DNA of 64,000 nt from Symbioplanes lichenis (GCF_030709675.1 NZ_JAUZQD010000004.1:186001-250000); one strand, 5' to 3'. Shown: positions 33,399-42,320, numbered from the stretch's first letter. A program made the numbers and translations. Notes: generated by a model from the sequence alone, not told the origin.

Positions 33399-34502
33399 AT
33401 GAGAAACCGGATCCGTACCACGCTGGCCGTCGCCGCGAGCGCCGTCCTGGCGGTCACCGCGAGTGCCTGCTCGTCGGACGACGACAAGCCCTCGGCGCAG
33501 CGTTCCCCCGGAGCCCTGATCTCGGCTGATCGGTGCGAGCAGAACAAGGCCGCCGGGGAGATCGTCTACCTCTCCGGCTACGGGTGGCAGGCCTCGGCCT
33601 CCATCCTCGAGTACGCCGCGGCCAAGAAGCTGGGCTACTTCGAGGACCTGTGCCTGAACGTCGCGCTGGAGCCCGGCACCGGCGACGTCGCGCAGAACAC
33701 CAACCTGATGGCCGCCGGTCACGTGACCTTCAGCCCGGTGAGCCAGCAGGACATCCTCACCGCCAACGCCAACGGCATCCACATCCAGGGCATCTCGTCG
33801 TACTCGAACTCGGGTCTCGAGGTCCTCATGACGATGCCGGACGTCAAGAATCTCAAGCAGCTCGACGGCACCAAGCTGGGCCAGAAGGGCGCCATGCCGG
33901 TCGCTGTGCAAGCCATGATGATCAAGGAGGGCGTCGACTTCGACTCGGTCCAGCAGACCGTCGTCGGCTACGACCCCTCCATCCTGCCCCAGGGCCAGGT
34001 CAAGTCGCTGACGGGCTTCATCTCCAACGAGCCCAACCAGCTCAAGGCGGCCGGCAAGAAGGTCACCGTGTGGCGCCCGTCCGACTACCAGGTGCCCAGC
34101 TCGCTGGGCTCGATGGCGGTCGACCCCGAGTTCGCCACCGAGCACCCGACCGCGGTCGAGGACGTGCTCCGGGCGGCCCTGCACGCCTACGAGTACTGCG
34201 AGGCCAACGCCGCGGAGTGCGTCAAGTACACCGCCGAGCTCGACGGCGGCAGCCAGGGCTTCCCGTACGACCAGCAGGCCAACGTGGGCATCTGGCAGAC
34301 CGAGGCCCAGGTGGTCAAGGAGACTCGGAAGGCCGGCACCCCGCTGGGCACGATCGACCTGGACAACGTGCACGCGCTGGCGGACATGCTGAACAAGTAC
34401 ACCGTGACCCAGATCAGCGCCGACGACGAGCGGGACGAGTTCGCGCCGCAGTTCATCCAGAACATCTACGACGGCGACAAGCTGATCTGGCCCGCCCCGT
34501 AG
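33399..34502 (+). CDS. ABC substrate-binding lipoprotein, NMT1/THI5-like (copy 2)
   Basis: A 367-residue paralogue of the preceding gene, alike over nearly its whole length (for example EQNKAAGEIVYLSGYGWQAS and QVKSLTGFISNEPNQLKA). Lipobox TASAC, Cys24. It differs by a short insertion near the end (DGGSQGFPYDQQ) and scattered changes. Conservation of the pocket-facing YGWQAS/YQWQAS and VSQQDILTANANG suggests related ligands. The 80 bases before it include a ribosome site and a TTTTT run but no clear promoter. Confidence 0.9.
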   Translation: MRNRIRTTLAVAASAVLAVTASACSSDDDKPSAQRSPGALISADRCEQNKAAGEIVYLSGYGWQASASILEYAAAKKLGYFEDLCLNVALEPGTGDVAQNTNLMAAGHVTFSPVSQQDILTANANGIHIQGISSYSNSGLEVLMTMPDVKNLKQLDGTKLGQKGAMPVAVQAMMIKEGVDFDSVQQTVVGYDPSILPQGQVKSLTGFISNEPNQLKAAGKKVTVWRPSDYQVPSSLGSMAVDPEFATEHPTAVEDVLRAALHAYEYCEANAAECVKYTAELDGGSQGFPYDQQANVGIWQTEAQVVKETRKAGTPLGTIDLDNVHALADMLNKYTVTQISADDERDEFAPQFIQNIYDGDKLIWPAP

Positions 34503-34543
34503 GGGGGCGGGGAGACCAGCGCACCAGAAAGGAGCCGGACACC

Positions 34544-35599
34544 ATGTCGGCCAAAGAATACGGAGTGTTCCTGCCCATCGGTAACGGTGGCTGGATGCTC
34601 TCCGAGACAGCACCCCACCCCGAGGCCACGTACGCCTACAACCGCAAGGTCGCGGTCGACGCGGAGGCCATCGGCCTGGACTTCATCATGAGCATGGCCA
34701 AGTGGAAGGGCTTCGGCGGCACGACCGACCACTGGGGTCAGACGCTCGAGTCGATGACCCTGATGTCGGCGCTCGCCGAGGCCACGTCCACGGTGAAGAT
34801 CTGGGCCACCATGCACGCCAACATCCACCACCCCGCGATCGCGGCGAAGATGTTCACCACGCTGCAGGACGTCTCCGGCGGCCGGGCGGGCATGAATATC
34901 GTCAACGGCTCGTACGCGGCGGAGTTCGAGCAGATGGGCCTCTGGGACCCGGCGCTCTCGCACGGCGAGCGCTACCGGATGACCGAGGAGTGGACGCAGG
35001 CGGTCAGCCGCCTGTGGACCGAGGACAAGGTCACCATGAAGAGCGACTTCTTCACGCTCGACGAGTGCGAGTCGCGCCCGCACCCGGCGACCCGTCCGGC
35101 CATCATCAGCGCCGGCCGCTCCGAGTCCGGCCGCGACTTCCAGGCCCGGTACGCCGACGGCGCCTTCCTGTCGGCCGACAATCTCGAGCAGATGCGCGAC
35201 TTCTCGCGGGACGTCCACGAGCGCGCGATCTCTCACGGCCGGACCGTCAAGACGTACTCGATGCTCACGGTCGTGCTCGACGAGACCGACGCCGCGGCGG
35301 AGGCGAAGGCCGAGCGCTATTCGGCGGGGCTCGACAAGGACGCGCTGTTCAACATGCGGACGTCGTGGGGCATCCCGGCCGAGACGGCGCGGGCGTGGGC
35401 CGAGGGCGCGAAGGGCACCGACGCGTTCCAGACCCCGTACGTCACCGGCAGCGCCGCCACGGTGATCGAGCACATCCAGAAGATCACGACCGAGGCGGAG
35501 CTGGACGGCCTCATGCTGATCTTCCCGGACTACCACGCCGACCTGCTCCCCTTCGGTGAGGCCGTGCTCCCGGCTCTGCGCGCCGCGGACAACTCGTGA
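34544..35599 (+). CDS. RutA-like flavin-dependent monooxygenase (luciferase family)
   Basis: A 351-residue LLM-class enzyme. Its start, YGVFLPIGNGGWMLSETAPH, and GLDFIMSMAKWKGFGGTTDHW closely follow RutA, which opens the uracil ring with a flavin-N5-oxide or peroxide; NIVNGSYAAEFEQMGLW and ISAGRSESGRDFQARYADG also match. I infer oxidative cleavage of an amide or N-heterocycle, not necessarily uracil, because RutC-, RutD- and RutE-like genes are missing. Good ribosome site (AAAGGAG). The stop overlaps the next GTG (GTGA); this is the head of a tightly overlapping operon to 40202. Confidence 0.88.
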   Translation: MSAKEYGVFLPIGNGGWMLSETAPHPEATYAYNRKVAVDAEAIGLDFIMSMAKWKGFGGTTDHWGQTLESMTLMSALAEATSTVKIWATMHANIHHPAIAAKMFTTLQDVSGGRAGMNIVNGSYAAEFEQMGLWDPALSHGERYRMTEEWTQAVSRLWTEDKVTMKSDFFTLDECESRPHPATRPAIISAGRSESGRDFQARYADGAFLSADNLEQMRDFSRDVHERAISHGRTVKTYSMLTVVLDETDAAAEAKAERYSAGLDKDALFNMRTSWGIPAETARAWAEGAKGTDAFQTPYVTGSAATVIEHIQKITTEAELDGLMLIFPDYHADLLPFGEAVLPALRAADNS

Positions 35600-36222
35600 G
35601 TGCCTCGCGCGACCGGCAGCTCGCGACGCTGCCGGGGCGCCCCGCGCTCATCGTGGTGGACGTGCAGCGGGACTTCGCCGAGCCCGATCGCATCGCCGGC
35701 TACGAGCCCGACCTGGGCGCCGTGGCCGCGGCCGTCGAGGGCACCGCGGAGGCCGTCCGGGCCGCCCGGGCCGCCGGCGTGCCGGTGATCTGGGTGGAGC
35801 TGGGCAGCGACCCGGCCCACCCGTGGCGGGCCAGCGACTGGTTCCAGGGCATCGAGCCGCAGGACAACCCGTGCGTGGCGGGCACCGAGGGCGCCGAGTG
35901 GTACGGCGTCACCCCGGAGCCGGGCGAGATCCGCGTGGTCAAGCGGGGCTACAGCGGCTTCGTCGGCACCGATCTCGAGCAGAAGCTCATGGTCCTGGGC
36001 ACGGGCTGGGTGGCGGTCTGCGGGCTGACCACCGAGTGCTGCGTGGCGGCCACCGTGGTCGACGCGTTCCAGCGCGACTACCCGGTGCTGGTGCCCCGGG
36101 ACGCCGTGGCCGCGTACGACCCGGCGGTCAACGAGGCCGCGCTGCACCAGCTGGAGCTCACCGCGGCGGTCCTCACGGACAATGCTGAGCTGGCGGGTCT
36201 CTTCAAGGGGGCGGCGGCATGA
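35596..36222 (+). CDS. Isochorismatase-family hydrolase (RutB-like)
   Basis: A 208-residue cysteine hydrolase. The catalytic triad is visible: Asp in ALIVVDVQRDFAEP (residue ~21), Lys in RVVKRGYSGF (~115), and Cys in GLTTECCVAAT (~143), preceded by a cis-peptide VCGLT turn. RutB cleaves ureidoacrylate after RutA; by analogy this enzyme may hydrolyse the amide or carbamoyl product of the upstream monooxygenase. GTG start overlapping the previous stop; its own stop overlaps the next ATG. Identity of the substrate is inference. Confidence 0.87.
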   Translation: MSASRDRQLATLPGRPALIVVDVQRDFAEPDRIAGYEPDLGAVAAAVEGTAEAVRAARAAGVPVIWVELGSDPAHPWRASDWFQGIEPQDNPCVAGTEGAEWYGVTPEPGEIRVVKRGYSGFVGTDLEQKLMVLGTGWVAVCGLTTECCVAATVVDAFQRDYPVLVPRDAVAAYDPAVNEAALHQLELTAAVLTDNAELAGLFKGAAA

Positions 36223-37553
36223 GCGGCATGCATCTCGCGCTGGACCTCTCGTTCACGCACACCGAGGGCAAGTGGAACCGCGCCGGCTCCTGGGTCGGCC
36301 GCGACTTCCCGGACCACCGGATGTTCATGGAGCTGGCCGTCACCGCCGAGCGGGCGGGCATCGACCTGCTCTTCTTCGGCGACGGCACGGGCATCCCGGA
36401 CACCTGGCACGGCTCGATCGACGCCGCCGTCGAGTGGGGCATCCAGTGGCCGCGGCACGACATGAGCCCGGTCATCGCGGCGATGTCCACGGTCACCGAG
36501 CACATCGGCTTCGGCCTGACCTACTCGTCGACCTTCATGCACCCCTTCTACGTGGCCCGGCTGCTCAACAGCCTCGACCACGTGACCGGGGGCCGGATCG
36601 CCTTCAACGTGGTCACCTCCACCCGCAGCGCCGACGCCGCGAACTACGGCTTCGACAAGCTGATGGAGCACGACCAGCGCTACGAGCGCATGGAGGAGTT
36701 CGTCGACGTCTGCCGGGCCCTGTGGGACTCGGTGGCGCCCGACGCGATCCTGCGCGACCGCGGGACGGGCCGGTTCGCCGACCCGGCCAAGGTGCACGCG
36801 ATCGATCACCACGGGCGGTTCTTCGACGTCAAGGGTCCGCTGCCCAGCGTGCCCGGCCCGCAGGGGTCGCCCGTACTCGTGCAGGCGGGGGCCTCCCCCC
36901 GCGGCATCGCGGCGTCGGCCCGCTTCGCGGACGTGGTGTTCGGCTTCGGCGCCAGCGTGGCCTCGCAGCAGCGGCACCGCGGCGCGCTCGACCAGGCGCT
37001 GCGCGACGAGGGCCGCGACCCGTCGTCGGTCGGCATCCTCTGGGCCACCCAGGTGATCGTCGGGCGGACCAAGGAGGAGGCCGCGGCGCGGCGCGACGAG
37101 GTGCTCAGCTTCTGGGGCGAGGAGGCGGTGGGGGCGTACCTGTCCCACAACGCCGGCATCGACTTCGGCAAGCTGCCCGCGTCGTTCCCGCTCGGTGAGC
37201 TCAAGCGGCAGGCGGCGCTGGCCCAGGCGTCCCCGGCCGGCCTGATCGGCACGCTCATCGCCGAGCACGGCGAGGACTACGAGATGAGCCGGACCGAGTT
37301 CTTCGAGCACGGCTGGAAGAGCGCGACCGGCATGGACCACACCCTGATCGGTGACCCCGCCACCGTCGCCGACGCGCTGCAGGAGAACTTCCAGGCCACC
37401 GGCGCCCGCGGCGGCTACATGCTGTCCAGCCCGCTCGGCATGCCGTCCGGCTACGCCGACATCGCCGAGCTGCTCGCCCCGGAGCTGCGCCGGCGGGGGG
37501 CTCTCGCGCCGCGCTACCCCGGCCGGACCCTCCGCGAGAACCTGGCGGTCTAG
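36219..37553 (+). CDS. NtaA/SnaA/DszA-type FMN-dependent monooxygenase
   Basis: A 444-residue LLM-class enzyme of the NtaA/DszA/EmoA group: long AERAGIDLLFFGDGTGIPDT loop, EHIGFGLTYSSTFMHPFYVARLLNSLDHVTGGR, FNVVTSTRSADAANYG, and VLVQAGASPRGIAASARFAD. Relatives cleave C-N or C-S bonds of nitrilotriacetate, EDTA or dibenzothiophene sulfone with reduced FMN from a partner reductase. Two partner reductases are encoded at the end of this operon. Two different LLM oxygenases in one operon suggest two oxidative steps on one compound. Confidence 0.9.
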   Translation: MSGMHLALDLSFTHTEGKWNRAGSWVGRDFPDHRMFMELAVTAERAGIDLLFFGDGTGIPDTWHGSIDAAVEWGIQWPRHDMSPVIAAMSTVTEHIGFGLTYSSTFMHPFYVARLLNSLDHVTGGRIAFNVVTSTRSADAANYGFDKLMEHDQRYERMEEFVDVCRALWDSVAPDAILRDRGTGRFADPAKVHAIDHHGRFFDVKGPLPSVPGPQGSPVLVQAGASPRGIAASARFADVVFGFGASVASQQRHRGALDQALRDEGRDPSSVGILWATQVIVGRTKEEAAARRDEVLSFWGEEAVGAYLSHNAGIDFGKLPASFPLGELKRQAALAQASPAGLIGTLIAEHGEDYEMSRTEFFEHGWKSATGMDHTLIGDPATVADALQENFQATGARGGYMLSSPLGMPSGYADIAELLAPELRRRGALAPRYPGRTLRENLAV

Positions 37554-37554
37554 G

Positions 37555-38757
37555 GTGCGCAAGCAGACGCTCCTGGTCTGCGCGCTCATCGCCTCGGCCC
37601 AGATGACCTGGGGTGTCGTCGTCCCCGTCCTGCCGCTGCACCTCGACCGCTTCGGCGTCGCGGCGACCCTGCTCGGCACGATCGTCACGGCGTTCGGCGT
37701 GGGCCGGGTGCTGGCGAACCTCCCGGCCGGCCTGGCGCTGCGGTGGCTCCCCGCCCGGACGTACCTCCGGGTCGTGCTGGTGGCGCTCGCCGCGGTGACC
37801 GCGCTGACCGGCCTGGCCCACACGGCGGGCGCGCTGATCGGTCTCCGGCTCGTCGCCGGAGTGCTCGGCGGCGCGGCGGTGACCATCGGCTTCGCCGTGC
37901 TGGTGGCCGGGGCTCCGGCGGAGCGCCGTGGTGCGGTGATGGCGACCGCCACGGTGGTGCAGATGAGCGGCGCGGCGGCCGGCTCGGTGCTCGGCGGGGC
38001 CGTCGTCGGCCTGGTCGGCACCAGCGGGACGTTCGTCGTTGCGGCCCTGCCGGTGCTGGCGTGCCTGGTCTGGGACCTGATCAGCCCGGCCGAGCACTAC
38101 TGGGCGGCCCCGGCACCGCCTTCATCGCCGGGCGCGCCCAAGCTCACGCTGCGCGGTTTCGGTCATGTCCCGCTCCTGGTGGCGCTGTGCGGGGTGTCGT
38201 TCGCGACGTTCTTCGCGCGGTTCGCCGGCGAGCAGGGCCTGGTGCCGGTCATGGCGTACGACACGGGCGGGCTCACCCCGTTCACGCTCGGTCTCGCCAC
38301 CGCGGCCGGCACGGTCGCCGGGCTGGCCACGATGCCGCTGATCGGGCGGTGGATCGATCGGGGCGCCCGCGCGCGACTGCTGATCCCGGCCGGGATCACG
38401 ACGGCGGTCGCGCTCGTCGCCCTGCCCCTGCTGCACACCCCTTTCGGGTACGCGGCAGCGATCGTCGCCTACTCGGTCGGCACCGGCGTGGTCGGTGTGC
38501 TGCCCGGGGTGATCACGGGCGACGCGTACCCGGCGCAGGCGGCCGGGGCGATCGTGGGGCTGACCCGCACCGCCGGGGACCTCGGCGCCGCGGCCGGGCC
38601 GGTCACGGTCTTCGCGGTGGCGAGCGGGGCGGGCAACCTGGTGGCCTGCGCCGTGCTGGGCGGACTGGTCGTTCTGGCGGTGGCGGGTCTGCTGGCGACG
38701 GTGCCGGCGCCGGCCCGCACAGAGAAGCAACTCACAACGGAAGGAGCCACGCGATGA
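37555..38757 (+). CDS. MFS transporter
   Basis: A 400-residue protein with 12 predicted helices. The start (LLVCALIASAQMTWGVVVPVLPLHLDRFGV) and the GVGRVLANLPAGLALRWLP loop between helices 2 and 3 are typical of drug:H+ or metabolite MFS carriers. GTG start one base after the preceding stop, so it is in the operon. Since an ABC importer is upstream, this carrier may take in a second substrate or release a product. Confidence 0.9.
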   Translation: MRKQTLLVCALIASAQMTWGVVVPVLPLHLDRFGVAATLLGTIVTAFGVGRVLANLPAGLALRWLPARTYLRVVLVALAAVTALTGLAHTAGALIGLRLVAGVLGGAAVTIGFAVLVAGAPAERRGAVMATATVVQMSGAAAGSVLGGAVVGLVGTSGTFVVAALPVLACLVWDLISPAEHYWAAPAPPSSPGAPKLTLRGFGHVPLLVALCGVSFATFFARFAGEQGLVPVMAYDTGGLTPFTLGLATAAGTVAGLATMPLIGRWIDRGARARLLIPAGITTAVALVALPLLHTPFGYAAAIVAYSVGTGVVGVLPGVITGDAYPAQAAGAIVGLTRTAGDLGAAAGPVTVFAVASGAGNLVACAVLGGLVVLAVAGLLATVPAPARTEKQLTTEGATR

Positions 38758-39218
38758 CGACAATGACCTTGATCCATAGTATTGACCTCATGCCGGAACG
38801 CGGATGGCGCAGATTCGGACCCGAGAGCATAGAGCGGGCGATGCTGCTCGCCCTGGGCCGGGCGCGGGGCATCGAGCTGCGCCCCAAGTCGATCGACCTG
38901 GGCGACGGCAGCCGCCTGGAGATCGAGGGCGCCGACGAGGAAAACACCGTCCTCGTGCAGATCGTGGGCAACACGGGCACGTTCCGGTCCCAGCACCGCA
39001 ACAAGGTGATGGCCGACATGTTCAAGCTCACCTGGCTGCGCGGGGCCTACTTCCCGCAGAGCCGGATCGTGCTGTGCGTCAGCGAGACCGCCGCCCAGGT
39101 CTTCACACCCGCCGCCTGGAGCACCCGCGCCGCGCGGGACCTGGGCATCGAAGTCTGCCTCTACCACACCGACGGCACGATCACGACGATCGTCCACCCC
39201 GCGGGAGCGACCCGATGA
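38754..39218 (+). CDS. Small protein of unknown function, possible PD-(D/E)XK-like fold
   Basis: A 154-residue soluble protein. It follows AAGGAG and overlaps the stop of the MFS gene (ATGA). The pattern is a helix (SIERAMLLALGRARG), the strands RLEIEGADEE and TVLVQIVGNTG, a basic helix QHRNKVMADMFKLTW, and IVLCVSETAAQVF. The acidic strand, V-x-V-Q strand and basic helix recall restriction-endonuclease-fold proteins, but the catalytic Lys is not evident. I have no function for it. Its place among oxygenases and flavin reductases is odd. Confidence 0.75.
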   Translation: MTTMTLIHSIDLMPERGWRRFGPESIERAMLLALGRARGIELRPKSIDLGDGSRLEIEGADEENTVLVQIVGNTGTFRSQHRNKVMADMFKLTWLRGAYFPQSRIVLCVSETAAQVFTPAAWSTRAARDLGIEVCLYHTDGTITTIVHPAGATR

Positions 39219-39715
39219 AGACCACGATCCTGGTGGGCAACCCCAAGCCCCGATCCCGCACCCTGGGTACGGCCACCGCCGTCGCGTCGTACCTCGGTGC
39301 GGCCGAAGACGCCCTCGTCATCGACCTCGCCGACTACGCCCCGCGCCTGTTCGACTGGTCGGACGCGGAGCTGGCGGACCTGAACGCGCAGGTGGCGGCC
39401 AGCGACCTGCTCATCGTGGCCTCGCCGACGTACAAGGCGACCTACACCGGCATGCTCAAGGCCTTCCTCGACCGCTACGACACCGACGGCCTGCACGGCG
39501 TCGTCGCGGTGCCCGTCATGACCGGCGGCGGCGACCTGCACGCCCTGTCGATCGAGACCTACCTGCGCCCGCTGCTCGTCGAGCTCGGCGCGACCGTCCC
39601 CGCCCGCGGCCTCTACATGACCATGGCCAGAATGGCGAACCAGGACCAGGTCGTCGAGGAGTGGGGCGCGACCGCCGGCCCGCTGATCAAGGCGGCGGTG
39701 AGCGCGCGTGCGTGA
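39215..39715 (+). CDS. NADPH-dependent FMN reductase
   Basis: A 166-residue flavodoxin-like reductase (SsuE/MsuE type). The phosphate loop is VGNPKPRSRTLGTA at residues 6-19, and SPTYKATYTGMLKAFLDRY is the typical flavin-contacting segment. It supplies reduced FMN to the luciferase-like oxygenases upstream. ATG overlaps the stop of the preceding gene by four bases. Confidence 0.9.
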   Translation: MKTTILVGNPKPRSRTLGTATAVASYLGAAEDALVIDLADYAPRLFDWSDAELADLNAQVAASDLLIVASPTYKATYTGMLKAFLDRYDTDGLHGVVAVPVMTGGGDLHALSIETYLRPLLVELGATVPARGLYMTMARMANQDQVVEEWGATAGPLIKAAVSARA

Positions 39716-40202
39716 CATCCCCATCCCGAGCCGGGAGTTCCGGCGCGTGCTCGGCGGCTTCGCCTCCGGCGTCACGATCATCACGGCGGTCGAGGCGGAC
39801 GGCACCCCGGTCGGCATGACCTGCCAGTCCTTCTTCAGCCTGTCGCTGGACCCGCCGCTGATCGCCTTCTCGCCGGCGCGCACCTCGACGTCGTACCCGC
39901 GGATCCGCGACACGGGGTCGTTCTGCGTCAACATCCTCGAGGCGAGCCAGCGGCCGCTGTGCGAGCAGTTCGCGCGTACGGGCACGGACAAGTGGGCCGG
40001 CGTCTCGTGGACCCCGGGCCGGACGGGCAGTCCGATCCTCGACGGGGTGCTCGCGTCGATCGACTGCGAGCTGGAGCGCGAGGTCGAGGCCGGCGACCAC
40101 TACCTGACCATCGGGCGGGTCGTCGAGCTCGACAGCAACCCCGGCGTCTCGCCGCTGCTCTTCTTCAACGGGTCCTACGCGGGCCTGAGCAACGCCGCTT
40201 GA
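39708..40202 (+). CDS. Flavin reductase (RutF/HpaC type)
   Basis: A 164-residue split-barrel flavin reductase: EFRRVLGGFASGVTIITA, GMTCQSFFSLSLDPPLIAFSP and the GSFCVNILEASQRPLCEQFA helix are diagnostic of the flavin reductase domain. It reduces free FMN or FAD with NADH. Together with the preceding gene the operon has two unrelated flavin reductases, perhaps one per oxygenase. GTG start overlaps the previous stop by eight bases. No clear terminator follows; the next 210 bases contain Pro-codon-like simple repeats. Confidence 0.9.
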   Translation: MRDIPIPSREFRRVLGGFASGVTIITAVEADGTPVGMTCQSFFSLSLDPPLIAFSPARTSTSYPRIRDTGSFCVNILEASQRPLCEQFARTGTDKWAGVSWTPGRTGSPILDGVLASIDCELEREVEAGDHYLTIGRVVELDSNPGVSPLLFFNGSYAGLSNAA

Positions 40203-40299
40203 TCCTGCTCCACCTGTAGTTCTGCCGGACGTCGCCACCCGCTCCGGCCGCCGTGTCCTACACCGGCGGTCACGCTCGGTGGCCCTCCCGGCCGCGCTC

Positions 40300-40412
40300 T
40301 TGCCGCGCCCTTGCTTCCGCGCTTCCGCCGCGCCCTTGCTCTCGCCGCGCCCCCGCTGCGCCCGCGCTCTCGCCGCGCCCGCGCTCTCGCCGCGCCCGCG
40401 CTCTCGCTGCGG
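40300..40412. repeat. 17-bp tandem repeats
   Basis: CTCTCGCCGCGCCCGCG repeats with copies at 40367, 40384 and (partly) 40401; degraded copies extend left to about 40300. They end exactly at the stop of the MazF-like gene on the minus strand. Confidence 0.7.
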
Positions 40413-40727
40413 TCAGAGCTCGAAGAGCGCCTTCATCGCCTCCGTGAGCCGCGACATGCTGGCCCCCGTGACCATGCCGATGCGCTCCGCCCCGATCGAC
40501 GCCGGCAGCCGCCGCATGCGGTTGACCACGACGACGCCCGTGATCGGATCCTGCTCCGTGAGCGCCACCGCATAGGGCGGCAGCTCCGTGACCCCGCGCT
40601 GCCGCACGATCGGAGCGCAGAACGGGGACGCGTTCGACCGGTCGTTGTAGGTGTCGGCCGAGAGCACGAGGACCCGGTAGCGCAGGTCGGTGCGGCTGCC
40701 GATGGTCCAGATCTCGCCGCGCTTCAC
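40413..40727 (-). CDS. PemK/MazF-like toxin, no antitoxin seen
   Basis: A 104-residue protein of the MazF/PemK SH3-like fold: RGEIWTIGSRTDLRYRVLVLS at the start, then NASPFCAPIVRQ, VVVNRMRRLPAS and MSRLTEAMKALFEL. MazF toxins are mRNA endoribonucleases. The usual antitoxin gene should lie just upstream; the 150 bases before the GTG at 40727 hold no credible small frame. It may be a solitary, possibly tame, member. Divergent from gnd. Confidence 0.8.
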   Translation of the reverse strand: MKRGEIWTIGSRTDLRYRVLVLSADTYNDRSNASPFCAPIVRQRGVTELPPYAVALTEQDPITGVVVVNRMRRLPASIGAERIGMVTGASMSRLTEAMKALFEL

Positions 40728-40880
40728 GCGCCTGAGACTACCTTCGGCCCGATCATCTCCCGCCGCCGCACCGCGCTCGATCGAACCGGTGGCGTGTCTC
40801 ATCCGTAACAATGGGCCTGACGGCTTGCGGACAGGCGGGAGCGCGGGGGTTCCCGCCGTCCGCGTGGAGGAGGGACGTTC

Positions 40881-42320
40881 ATGTCGGAGAAGGCACAGAT
40901 CGGCGTCACCGGCCTGGCGGTGATGGGGCGCAACCTGGCCCGCAACTTCGCGCGTCACGGCCACACGGTCGCGGTGCACAACCGCAGCTACCAGCGCACC
41001 GAGGAGCTGGTGAAGGAGTTCGGCCACGAGGGGACGTTCCTGCCCGCGGAGTCGGCCGAGGACTTCGTGGCCAGCCTGGAGAAGCCGCGCCGGGTGATCA
41101 TCATGGTCAAGGCGGGCAAGGCCACGGACGCCGTGATCGACGAGTTCGCGCCGCTGCTCGAAGAGGGCGACATGCTCATCGACGCCGGCAACGCCCACTA
41201 TGCGGACACCCGCCGGCGTGAGGCTGCTCTCAAGGAACGCGGTCTGCACTTCGTCGGCACCGGCGTGTCGGGCGGCGAGGAGGGCGCGCTGCACGGCCCG
41301 TCGATCATGCCGGGCGGCTCCAAGGAGTCGTACGAGGCCCTCGGCCCGCTGCTCGAGGACATCTCGGCGAAGGTCGACGGGGAGCCGTGCTGCGTGCACG
41401 TCGGCCCGGACGGCGCCGGCCACTTCGTCAAGATGGTGCACAACGGCATCGAGTACGCGGACATGCAGCTCATCGCCGAGGCGTACGACCTGCTCCGCCA
41501 GGCGGGCGGCCACTCCCCCGCGGAGATCGCCTCGGTGTTCAAGACCTGGAACGAGGGGCGCCTCGGGTCGTACCTGATCGAGATCACCGCCGAGGTCCTC
41601 CAGCAGACCGACGCCGCGACCGGCAAGCCCTTCGTCGACATCGTCAAGGACGCCGCCGAGCAGAAGGGCACCGGCCGCTGGACCGTCCAGGCCGCCCTCG
41701 ACCTGGGCGTCCCCGTGTCGGGCATCGCCGAGGCGGTCTTCGCCCGCGCCCTGTCCGGCGGCACCGACGTCCGCGAGGCGGCGGCCACGGCCCAGCTCCC
41801 GGGCCCGTCCGCGCAGGCCGGCTCGCACGGCGGCGACCTGCAGGCCGACGTCGAGCAGGCGCTCTTCGCCTCCAAGATCGTCGCCTACGCCCAGGGCTTC
41901 CAGCAGATCCAGGCGGCCAGCGCCGAGTACGACTGGGAGATCGACCCGGGCGCCATGGCCAAGATCTGGCGCGCGGGCTGCATCATCCGCGCCAAGTTCC
42001 TCGACTACATCAAGCAGGCCTACGACAAGCAGCCCGAGCTCGCCACCCTCCTGGTCGACGACTACTTCCTCGACGCCGTCTCCGGCGCCCAGGAAGCCTG
42101 GCGCCGCGTCGTCGCCACGGCCGCCGCCCAGGGCATCCCCGCCCCGGGCTTCGCCTCCGCCCTGGCCTACTACGACGGCCTGCGCGCGTCCCGCCTGCCC
42201 GCCGCCCTGATCCAGGGCCAGCGCGACTTCTTCGGCGCGCACACCTACCAGCGCGTCGACAAGGAAGGCGCCTTCCACACCCTCTGGGCCACCGAGGACC
42301 GCAAGGAGATCGACGCCTGA
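40881..42320 (+). CDS. gnd: 6-phosphogluconate dehydrogenase, decarboxylating
   Basis: A 479-residue enzyme of the long form. N-terminal NADP site GVTGLAVMGRNLARNFARHG; substrate motifs VGTGVSGGEEGALHGPSIMPGG and GHFVKMVHNGIEYADMQLIAE with the catalytic Lys. C-terminal GGTDVREAA and QRDFFGAHTYQRVD end typically. It converts 6-phosphogluconate to ribulose 5-phosphate and CO2 with NADPH, in the pentose phosphate pathway. Start ATG after GGAGG. A strong hairpin follows its stop. Confidence 0.96.
   Translation: MSEKAQIGVTGLAVMGRNLARNFARHGHTVAVHNRSYQRTEELVKEFGHEGTFLPAESAEDFVASLEKPRRVIIMVKAGKATDAVIDEFAPLLEEGDMLIDAGNAHYADTRRREAALKERGLHFVGTGVSGGEEGALHGPSIMPGGSKESYEALGPLLEDISAKVDGEPCCVHVGPDGAGHFVKMVHNGIEYADMQLIAEAYDLLRQAGGHSPAEIASVFKTWNEGRLGSYLIEITAEVLQQTDAATGKPFVDIVKDAAEQKGTGRWTVQAALDLGVPVSGIAEAVFARALSGGTDVREAAATAQLPGPSAQAGSHGGDLQADVEQALFASKIVAYAQGFQQIQAASAEYDWEIDPGAMAKIWRAGCIIRAKFLDYIKQAYDKQPELATLLVDDYFLDAVSGAQEAWRRVVATAAAQGIPAPGFASALAYYDGLRASRLPAALIQGQRDFFGAHTYQRVDKEGAFHTLWATEDRKEIDA

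Noticed and set aside
40728..40880. Antitoxin gene for the MazF-like toxin
   Set aside because: Only an Arg-rich in-frame extension is present; no separate small acidic frame with a ribosome site.
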